Source: Mesostigma viride
Taxonomy: Eukaryota > Streptophyta > Mesostigmatophyceae > Mesostigmatales > Mesostigmataceae
DNA: 64,000 nucleotides
Assembly (NCBI GenBank): GCA_009746045.1
Contig: RPFO01000080.1
Coordinates: 3,638,251-3,702,250 of the forward strand
Direction of reading: 5' to 3'
In this document: piece by piece, positions 54,693 through 64,000 of the stretch
Position numbering within the stretch: position 1 is the stretch's first letter
How the letters are laid out: each line of letters starts with the position of its first letter
Position numbers and translations under genes: made by a program
Notes under the pieces: model-generated
The model's database searches: none
Seen by the model: the letters and a program-made list of their open reading frames with translations, nothing else
Told to the model about the DNA's origin: nothing

Positions 54693-57600
54693 CCATGTAC
54701 GTAGACAAGCCATGATGACCCCATGGGAGCCTGAATCCTCATCATTAAATACATAAATGCCACCCATGTACGTAGACGGGCCATGATGACACCAATGGAG
54801 CCTGAATCCTCATCATTAATTACATAAATGCCAACCATGTACATACACGGGCAATGATGACACCATGGGAGCCTGAATCCTCATCATTAATTACATAAAT
54901 GCCAACCATGTACGTAGGCCAGCCATGATGACACTGTGGGAGCCTGAATCCTCATCATTAATTTCATACATGCCAACAACACGTAGACGGGCCATAATGA
55001 CACCACGGGAGCCTGAATCCTGATCATTTTTTTTTCTTTGACATCCATGTACGTAGGCCAGCCATGATGACACCATGGGAGCCTGAATCCTCATCATTTT
55101 TTTTCTGAGACATCCATGTACGTAGGCCAGCCATGATGACACCATGGGAGCCTGAATCCTCATCATTTTTTTTCTGAGACATCCATGTACGTAGGCCAGC
55201 CATGATGACACCATGGGAGCCTGAATCCTCATCATTAAATACATACATGCCATCCATGTACGTAGACAGGCCATGACATCTGACACCATGGGAGCCTGAA
55301 TCCTCATCATTTACTATTCCTTGACATCCATGTACGTAGACGGGCCATGATGACACCATGGGAGCCTGAATCCTCTTCATTTTTTTTTCTTTGACATCCA
55401 TGTACATACGTAGGCCAGCCATGATGACACCAATGGAGCCTGAATCCTCATCATTAATTACATACATAAATGCCATGATCATCAATGACCCCATGGGAGC
55501 CTGAATCCTCATCATTAAATACATAAATGCCACGGTCCATGTACGTAGACGGGCCATGATGACACCAATGGAGCCTGAATCCTCATCATTAATTACATAA
55601 ATGCCAACCATGTACATACACGGGCAATGATGACACCATGGGAGCCTGAATCCTCATCATTAATTACATAAATGCCAACCATGTACGTAGGCCAGCCATG
55701 ATGACACTATGGGAGCCTGAATCCTCATCATTCATTTCATACATGCCAACAACACGTAGACGGGCCATAATGACACCACGGGAGCCTGAATCCTCATCAT
55801 TTTTTTTTCTTTGACATCCATGTACGTAGGCCAGCCATGATGACACCATGGGAGCCTGAATCCTCATCATTTTTAGACATCCATGTACGTAGGCCAGCCA
55901 TGATGACACCATGGGAGCCTGAATCCTCATCATTAAATACATACATGCCATCCATGTACGTAGACAGGCCATGATGACACCATGGGAGCCTGAATCCTCA
56001 TCATTTACTTTTTGACATCCATGTACGTAGACGGGCCATGATGACACCATGGGAGCCTGAATCCTCATCATTTTTTTTCTTTGACATCCATGTACGTAGG
56101 CCAGCCATGATGACACCAATGGAGCCTGAATCTCATCATTAATTACATACATGCCATCCATGTACGTAGACAGCCATGATGACACCATGGGAGCCTGAAT
56201 CCTCATCATTAATTCATACATGCCATCCATGTACGTAGACGGGCCATGATGACACCATGGGAGCCTGAATCCTCATCATTTTTTCTTTGACATCCATGTA
56301 CGTAGGCCAGCCATGATGACACCATGGAGCCTGAATCCTCATCATTAATTACATAAATGCCAACCATGTACGTAGACCATGATGACACCATGGAGCCTGA
56401 ATCCTCATCATTAATTACATAAATGCCAACCATGTACGTACACGGGCAATGATGACACCATGGGAGCCTGAATCCTCATCATTTTTTTCTTTGACATCCA
56501 TGTACGTAGGCCAGCCATGATGACACCATGGAGCCTGAATCCTCATCATTAATTACATACATGCCATCCATGTACGTAGACAAGCCATGATGACACCATG
56601 GGAGCCTGAATCCTCATCATTAATTACATGACATCCATGTACGTAGACAGCCATGATGACACCATGGGAGCCTGAATCCTCATCATTTACATACATGCCA
56701 TCCATGTACGTAGACAGCCATGATGACACCATGGGAGCCTGAATCCTCATCATTTACTATTCCTTGACATCCATGTACGTAGACGGGCCATGATGACACC
56801 ATGGGAGCCTGAATCCTCATCATTAATTACATAAATGCCATCCATGTACGTAGGCCAGCCATGATGACACCATGGGAGCCTGAATCCTCATCATTAATTA
56901 CATTGCCATCCATGTACGTAGACAGCCATGATGACACCATGGGAGCCTGAATCCTCATCATTTAATTCCTTGACATCCATGTACGTAGACAAGCCATGAT
57001 GACACCATGGGAGCCTGAATCCTCATCATTAATTACATTGACATCCATGTACATACGTAGGCCAGCCATGATGACACCATGGGAGCCTGAATCCTCATCA
57101 TTAATTACATACATATGCCAACCATGTACGTACACGCCATGATGACACCATGGGAGCCTGAATCCTCATCATTAATTACATAAATGCCATCCATGTACGT
57201 AGACGGGCCATGATGACACCATGGGAGCCTGAATCCTCATCATTAATTACATTGACATCCATGTACATACGTAGGCCAGCCATGATGACACCATGGGAGC
57301 CTGAATCCTCATCATTAATTACATACATGCCAACAATGTAGGTAGACAAGCCATGATGACACCATGGGAGCCTGAATCCTCATCATTAATTACATACATC
57401 CATGTACGTAGACAGCCATGATGACACCATGGGAGCCTGAATCCTCATCATTTACTATTCCTTGACATCCATGTACGTAGGCCAGCCATGATGACACCAT
57501 GGGAGCCTGAATCCTCCTCATTAATTACATACATGCCATCCATGTACGTAGACAAGCCATGATGACACCATGGGAGCCTGAATCCTCATCATTAATTACA

Positions 57601-59583
57601 TAAATGCCATCCATGTACGTAGACGCCATGATGACACCATGGGAGCCTGAATCCTCATCATTAATTACATAAATGCCAACCATGTACGTAGACAAGCCAT
57701 GATGACACCATGGGAGCCTGAATCCTCATCATTTATTATTTGACATCCATGTACGTAGGCCAGCCATGATGACACCATGGGAGCCTGAATCCTCATCATT
57801 AATTACATAAATGCCATCCATGTACGTAGACAGCCATGATGACACCATGGGAGCCTGAATCCTCATCATTTACTATTCCTTGACATCCATGTACGTAGAC
57901 GGGCCATGATGACACCATGGGAGCCTGAATCCTCATCATTTACTATTCCTTGACATCCATGTACGTAGGCCAGCCATGATGACACCATGGGAGCCTGAAT
58001 CCTCCTCATTAATTACATAAATGCCAACCATGTACGTAGACAAGCCATGATGACACCATGGGAGCCTGAATCCTCATCATTAAATACATAAATGCCATCC
58101 ATGTACGTAGGCCAGCCATGGAGACACCATGGGAGCCTGAATCCTCCTCATTAATTACATAAATGCCAACCATGTACGTAGACAAGCCATGATGACACCA
58201 TGGGAGCCTGAATCCTCATCATTTACTATTCCTTGACATCCATGTACGTAGGCCAGCCATGATGACACCATGGAGCCTGAATCCTCCTCGTTAATTACAT
58301 AAATGCCAACCATGTACGTAGACAAGCCATGATGACACCATGGGAGCCTGAATCCTCATCATTTACTATTCCTTGACATCCATGTACGTAGACGGGCCAT
58401 GATGACACCATGGGAGCCTGAATCCTCTTCATTAATTACATAAATGCCAACCATGTACGTAGACGGGCCATGATGACACCATGGGAGCCTGAATCCTCAT
58501 CATTTTTTTTATGAAACATCCATGTACGTAGGCCAGCCATGATGACACCATGGGAGCCTGAATCCTCATCATTTTTTTTTCTTTGACATCCATGTACGTA
58601 GACGGGCCATGATGACACCATGGGAGCCTGAATCCTCATCATTAATTACATACATGCCATCCATGTACGTACACGGGCCATGATGACACCATGGGAGCCT
58701 GAATCCTCATCATTTACTATTCCTTGACATCCATGTACGTAGGCCAGCCATGGAGACACCATGGGAGCCTGAATCCTCCTCGTTAATTACATAAATGCCA
58801 ACCATGTACGTAGACAAGCCATGATGACACCATGGGAGCCTGAATCCTCATCATTAAATACATAAATGCCATTCATGTACGTAGGCCAGCCATGGAGACA
58901 CCATGGGAGCCTGAATCCTCATCATTAATTACATACATGCCAACAATGTAGGTAGACAAGCCATGATGACACCATGGGAGCCTGAATCCTCATCATTTAT
59001 TTTATGAGACATCCATGTACGTAGGCCAGCCATGATGACACCATGGGAGCCTGAATCCTCATCATTTCTTTTTCTTTGACATCCATGTACGTAGGCCAGC
59101 CATGATGACACCATGGGAGCCTGAATCCTCCTCATTAATTACATACATGCCATCCATGTACGTACACGGGCCATGATGACACCATGGGAGCCTGAATCCT
59201 CCTCATTTACTATTCCTTGACATCCATGTACGTAGGCCAGCCATGGAGACACCATGGGAGCCTGAATCCTCATCATTAATTACATAAATGCCAACCATGT
59301 ACGTAGACAAGCCATGATGACACCATGGGAGCCTGAATCCTCCTCATTAATTACATAAATGCCAACCATGTACGTAGACAAGCCATGATGACACCATGGG
59401 AGCCTGAATCCTCATCATTAATTACATACATGCCATCCATGTACGTAGACAGGCCATGATGACACCATGGGAGCCTGAATCCTCATCATTTACTATTCCT
59501 TGACATCCATGTACGTAGGCCAGCCATGGAGACACCATGGGAGCCTGAATCCTCATCATTAAATACATAAATGCCATCCATGT
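54693..59583 (+). repeat. ~70-bp modular satellite, left arm
   Basis: A constant core ATGATGACACCATGGGAGCC continues TGAATCCTCATCAT and alternates with a few exchangeable linkers. The linkers include TTAATTACATAAATGCCAACC, TTTACTATTCCTTGACATCC and a T-run followed by CTTTGACATCC. Then come CATGTACGTAG and one of GCCAGCC, ACGGGCC, ACAAGCC or ACAGCC. Roughly 70 units. The core ends ATGATGA...TCATCAT, so each unit can snap back. Confidence 0.95.
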
Positions 59584-60625
59584 AATTAATGATGAGGATT
59601 CAGGCTCCCATGGTGTCATCATGGCCCGTCTACGTACATGGATGTCAAGGAATAGTAAATGATGAGGATTCAGGCTCCCATGGTGTCATCATGGCTTGTC
59701 TACGTACATGGTTGGCATTTATGTAATTAACGAGGAGGATTCAGGCTCCCATAATGTCTCCATGGCTGGCCTACGTACATGGATGTCAAGGAATAGTAAA
59801 TGATGAGGATTCAGGCTCCCATGGTGTCATCATGGCCCGTCTACGTACATGGATGGCATGTATGTAATTAATGATGAGGATTCAGGCTCCCATGGTGTCA
59901 TCATGGCCCGTCTACGTATATGGATGTCAAAGAAAAAAAAATGACGAGGATTCAGGCTCCCATGGTGTCATCATGGCTGGCCTACGTACATGGATGTCTC
60001 ATAAAAAAAATGATGAGGATTCAGGCTCCCATGGTGTCATCATGGCCCGTCTACGTACATGGTTGGCATTTATGTAATTAATGATGAGGATTCAGGCTCC
60101 CATGGTGTCATCATGGCCTGTCTACGTACATGGATGGCATGTATGTATTTAATGATGAGGATTCAGGCTCCCATGGTGTCATCATGGCTGGCCTACGTAC
60201 ATGGATGTCTCAGAAAAAAAATGTGGAGGATTCAGGCTCCCATGGTGTCATCATGGCTGGCCTACGTACATGGATGTCTCATAAAATAAATGATGAGGAT
60301 TCAGGCTCCCGTGGTGTCATTATGGCCCGTCTACGTGTTGTTGGCATGTATGAAATTAATGATGAGGATTCAGGCTCCCATAGTGTCATCATGGCTGGCC
60401 TACGTACATGGTTGGCATTTATGTATTTAATGATGAGGATTCAGGCTCCCATGGTGTCATCATGGCTTGTCTATGTACATGGTTGGCATTTATGTAATTA
60501 ATGATGAGGATTCAGGCTCCATTGGTGTCATCATGGCCCGTCTACGTACATGGGTGGCATTTATGTATTTAATGATGAGGATTTAGGCTCCCATGGGGTC
60601 ATCATGGCTTGTCTACGTACATGGA
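59584..60625 (-). repeat. ~70-bp modular satellite, right arm (inverted)
   Basis: About 15 units of the same satellite in reverse orientation, with the same linker types. The outermost units of both arms correspond one to one (for example the CCATGGGGTCATCATGGCTTG unit and the ACATGGAGTCATATTGATTC border). Confidence 0.95.
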
Positions 60626-60897
60626 GTCATATTGATTCATGGAACAATGAGATACCATTCTTAATTGAAAATTGTTCTTGATACTTTCACATGCATGCCC
60701 GGAATCGTGAATTTGTGCGGGTTTCCATGATGACAATCCTCATTGAATTCTTGAGCACACAATATTGAGCAATTTAGGGGCACTTCGGCAATGTTGACCA
60801 TTTTCATTCATGATCAATAAAATTAACATTTAATGCAATAAATACATATTCCACTCATTTTAATAAACCATGCAAAAACTTTACAAGCACGCTCAAG

Positions 60898-61672
60898 CTA
60901 GGGGTGGGCTGGCATGCACGCGTGGGTGTGGGGGTGGGCTGGCATGCATGCGTGGGTGTGGGGGTGGGCTGGCATGCACGTGTGGGTGTGGGGGTGGGCT
61001 GGCATGCATGCGTGGGTGTGGGGTTGGGCTAGCCTGCATGCGTGGGTGTGGGGGGGGGCTGGCATGCATGCGTGGGTGTGTGTGGGGGGCTAGCATGCAT
61101 GCGTAAGTGTGGGGGGGGGCTGGCATGCATGCGTGGGTGTGGGGGGGGGCTGGCATGCATGCGTGGGTGTGTGTGGGGGGCTAGCATGCATGCGTAAGTG
61201 TGGGGGGGGGCTGGCATGCATGCGTGGGTGTGTATGGGGGCTGGCATGCATGCGTGGGTGTGTGTGGGGGGCTAGCATGCATGCGTGGGTGTGTGGGGGG
61301 GCTGTCATGCATGCGTGGGTGTGTGTGGGGGCTGGCATCCATGCGTGGGTGTGTGGGGGGGCTAGCATGCATGCGTGGGTGTGGGGGTGGGCTAGCATGC
61401 ATGCGTGGGTGTGGGGGGGGGCGGTCATGCATGCGTGGGTGTGTGGGGGGGCTGGCATGCATGCGTGGGTGTGTGGGGGGGCTAGCATGCATGCGTGGGT
61501 GTGGGGGTGGGCTAGCATGCATGCGTGGGTGTGAGTGTGGGCTAGCATGCATGCGTGGGTGTGGGGGGGGGCTAGCATGCATGCGTGGGTGTGGGGGGGC
61601 CGGGGCCGGGGCTAGCATGCATGCGTGGGTGTGGGGGTGGGCTAGCATGCATGCGTGGGTGTGGGGGGGGGC
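60898..61672 (-). repeat. 28-bp minisatellite, right arm (inverted)
   Basis: Reverse complement of the left-arm array, with nearly the same succession of unit variants, including the GGCCGGGGCCGGGGC block near 61599 that mirrors 53712. Arm lengths (769 and 775 bp) are almost equal. Confidence 0.95.
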
Positions 61673-62960
61673 TAGCACGCCCCACCCCTCCATCGGCACA
61701 GCCAGCCTTGTGAGTCTACCCTTAACAACAAGGCTGGTAGGACGACACGCCTGAGCAGCATATGTCATGCCTATCTCAGGCTAATAATGTGTGATTTTGT
61801 GCCAACAACCAAGTTGTTCCACCCAACAACACATTATAAACCCTCTTCCAAAATGCCCAACAAGCCGGACACGTGGAGGACCACACACGCAGTATATAAA
61901 GAGAAAATAAGCTGACTTTTTATCCAGCCAACCTGTGGCTAGCTGCTCTGGTTAGCATGACAAATGCTAACATTTACTCAGTGGGAAAGGTGAAGAGACC
62001 ATTGGAACAGCCTACCTGACGCATGTGCCACCAAAGCATTGTGTCCCGCAAAATGCACACTGCCTCCTTTCTAACAAGCACGAGCCGCTCTCTTTAGGAG
62101 ACAGGTGCCAGCTCGTCAGTGTCTGGGGAAAATGATGCCGCTGCTTAGGAAGACCGCGTGAATTTCCTCGAACACAACTGTCTATAAAGCAAAAGAAATT
62201 TCAGAGAAGCATGGAAATAAAAGCATTACACCTTCCCGACAGGTTGTGGGCCACGCGCTGCAGCAAGCCAGCCACGTCACAGACGAACTTGCTTAAAAAC
62301 ATCCAGGAATCCAGCGATGCAGCGCCAGGACCCGCAACTTCATGGCTGCATCTGGCCGGAAAGAAGGCAAAAAGCTTACGCTCAACGAGGTAAGAAAGCA
62401 GGAAAGCGCTATCTTAGGACGTTTAATACAAGAACGTACCATAACGGGCATTTATTCGTGCCCAGGCGCACAAGAAAGGCCACCCTTTCATGGAGAGGTC
62501 GGGCGCGCATGGCGCAGGCCTAATGTTATCTTACCGCAAAATGACGGGAAAGGTAAAGATAGCAGCGGGAATTTTTACGGCTTTAGAAACATCATTAAAC
62601 TAGCTTCCATTAGGACCATCAAAACTGGCAACAATCGACAATCACACCTGCAGGCATCAATTATACTTTATTCATCCCGACAGAAATTCAGGCCGGACCC
62701 CCCTGCCGATGGTAAAGAAAAAGAGCCCGCGACATTATAGATCGCAACTATCCCACCATAAATTAGAATCAGTAACTAATTTTCTCCAAGAATCGAGCAT
62801 TTTTTCTGCTTTCCGCGAGCCAGATTTGTCACGTTTCGTCTAAAAGCAGTCGCCATGGCCACTTCCGCAAGGGGTGCGCGCACCGTGCACCCACTTTTCA
62901 CGGTACGGAGGGTACCGCGGAATTTTTTTGGCGCGGAAAATATTCGCCGCCAAAAATTAA

Positions 62961-63555
62961 CCATGCATGCATGCCCGTCGTCTCCAAACATTGCATTACA
63001 TGCACGTGACGGCGTGTTCCCTCGGTCATGGTGCGCGGCGGTGCCAGCTGGACTGATGTCATGCCCTCCACGTAGGCTCGTTCTACATTTCAAAACTGAT
63101 CCATGGCGCATAATTAGAATTTTGGAAGGTAGAATCAGGTTCTGAAGGTTCTACATAGTAGCCTAGTAAGGGTACACTAACATGTAGCCCAGTAGTTACT
63201 AATCCTGCGATCATGACGGAATATACATGTAGTGATACTAATCGATACATGTAGTACACATGGTTGGCGCACAGAATGTTGTACAACCTGCCCTACATGT
63301 CGGAAAAACGCACACTCTGACAAACGTGATTGAAATATATTGTACAACATCATCACTAACGCTACATCCGGAACTGTTCTAGTGAATAGCATTACAATGT
63401 ACTCCCCCGGCAGGTGTGGGTGCCCGAGTACTTGGGAGTCTGAACACGCAGTGTCGACTCCTATTGGTGCAAAAAGTCGTTTGGTGTGAAACGACTGGTC
63501 CAACCTAAAAAAATTTTGAATTTTTGCCGTGTCCAGTAACGGTCCTAGGTTGCAC
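62961..63555. other. Intergenic DNA, no gene seen
   Basis: Contains repeated CATGTAG/CTACATG motifs (63150-63300) without a clear unit. No domain or structural RNA was recognised. Confidence 0.5.
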
Positions 63556-64000
63556 CCGCGGGACGTTCCGGCAGCTGTACAGAATAGATCAGAAAGATAC
63601 GCCGCGGAATGACGCCAGTGCCCGGCAAATGTGAGTCGGGAACTGAACAGTCACTACAAACGTCGAAAATCTATTGCTCCACCCCCCCAAAAAAAGCGTT
63701 CCGGAACTGTTCGAAGCGAATAGCACTGACAGGATTCGAACCTGCGTCCAGAGTGAGGTTGCGGAGTGAGGGAGGCCAGCCATCATGGTCCGCACACAAA
63801 TCTGGCTCGGGTCCGATCCCTGTCAGTGCTCTTCGCTTCGAACAGGTCCGGAACGCTTTTTTGTGGGGATGGAGCAATAAATACTCGACATTTGCAGTGA
63901 CTGTTCAGTTCCGGGCTCACAAATGATTTGCCGGGCACAGGCGTCGTTGCGCGGCGTATCTTTGTGATCTTTTCTGTACAGCTGTCGGAACGTCCCGCGG
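63556..64000. mobile_element. 445-bp palindromic element (MITE-like) with tRNA T-arm-like centre
   Basis: CCGCGGGACGTTCCGGCAGC at 63556 pairs with the complement ending at 64000. The arms are about 200 bp each and similar but not identical, and include CTGTTCGAAGCGAA and AGCACTGACAGG. The central 109 nt are closed by the perfect 7-bp pair AGCACTG/CAGTGCT. They contain a tRNA B-box on the minus strand (GGTTCGAATCC, 63732-63742) and a second one on the plus strand (GGTCCGATCCC, 63810-63820). No A-box or anticodon arm can be drawn, so it is not a working tRNA gene. The element may continue beyond the window. Confidence 0.65.

Larger units (their letters stand above)
52395..62960. mobile_element. 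Giant asymmetric inverted repeat (fold-back element), about 10.5 kb
   Basis: The left arm from about 52395 to 59583 and the right arm from 59584 to about 62900 are inverted copies. Outer unique arm parts (52395-53640 and 61680-62900) match at high but not perfect identity, with indels such as TAGCTAGTTAATCG versus AGCAAGTTCG. Then come a 28-bp minisatellite (53650-54418 and 60898-61672), a 270-bp spacer, and the ~70-bp satellite (about 4.9 kb left, about 1.05 kb right) meeting head to head at 59583. The right end shares the GGCGCCAAAAA-type terminus with the TTAA elements and stops at a TTAA near 62957. No transposase exists; short ORFs in the outer arms (such as 62211-62523) look incidental. 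Confidence 0.8.

Noticed and set aside
54653-60501. ORFs of the type MMRIQAPMVSSWLAYVHGC repeated many times
   Set aside because: They are translations of the ~70-bp satellite; frames break at every linker-length change.
54693-60625. CRISPR-like array (constant ~34-bp core, variable ~35-bp spacers)
   Set aside because: Linkers come from only a few recurring types, no cas genes are near, and the surrounding DNA is eukaryotic and forms an inverted repeat.
52395-62960. Inverted repeat as a long-read hairpin artefact
   Set aside because: The arms differ by many substitutions, indels and unit numbers, and the flanks differ; an artefact would give near-identical arms. Spanning reads would still be needed for proof.
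63722-63830. Functional tRNA gene
   Set aside because: A T-arm and acceptor-like pairing exist, but no A-box, D-arm or anticodon arm can be drawn on either strand.

Overview
This window is eukaryotic nuclear DNA built almost entirely from nested transposable elements. GT-AG introns, poly-glutamine coding tracts, L1-like LINEs, Ty1/copia elements (one primed by initiator tRNA-Met), a CACTA element, a hAT fragment and TTAA-target elements together suggest a large, repeat-rich genome. A green-lineage alga is my best guess, but no single host gene settles it. Nothing looks prokaryotic or organellar.

Layout, left to right. 1-613 is the end of a TTAA-type DNA element, followed by an 8-bp satellite. 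957-7381 is a complete but non-autonomous copia element (826-bp LTRs, TSD CACTT). It carries gag plus a broken protease and is itself interrupted by an ORF1-only L1-like insertion (4305-5787, 10-bp TSD). 7382-14498 holds a PHD-like, Asp-rich and Gln-rich coding region split by a 4.16-kb CACTA element (8119-12277). 15646-28681 is a 13-kb LTR element without coding capacity (695-bp LTRs, TSD GTAAG). Its 3' LTR is split by a 4.6-kb TTAA element, which contains a further 1.7-kb element; a relative of that 1.7-kb element sits in the LTR element's interior.

29.5-46.7 kb is a layered LINE region. LINE copy 1 is interrupted by a hAT fragment with a BED-like finger. LINE copy 2 is interrupted by an 11.36-kb minus-strand copia-type element (32637-44000, 407-bp LTRs, TSD CCGCG) and by a 649-bp LTR-like unit. 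LINE copy 3 retains reverse transcriptase motifs. 47.3-50.7 kb encodes a minus-strand, multi-exon, DDE-like transposase-type protein with GCCGGC-rich repeats beside it. 52.4-63.0 kb is a giant, asymmetric inverted repeat made of a 28-bp minisatellite and a ~70-bp modular satellite. The window closes in a 445-bp palindrome with tRNA T-arm-like sequences at its centre.

The strongest structural calls come from target-site duplications that can be read directly, and in one case from an intact paralogous empty site inside the window. The most unusual items are the copia-type element with domain order Gag-IN-PR-RT-RNaseH and a second gag set, the ORF1-only L1, the giant fold-back, and the two 1.7-kb elements with TTAG duplications. 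All similarity statements are by eye; no database search was possible.
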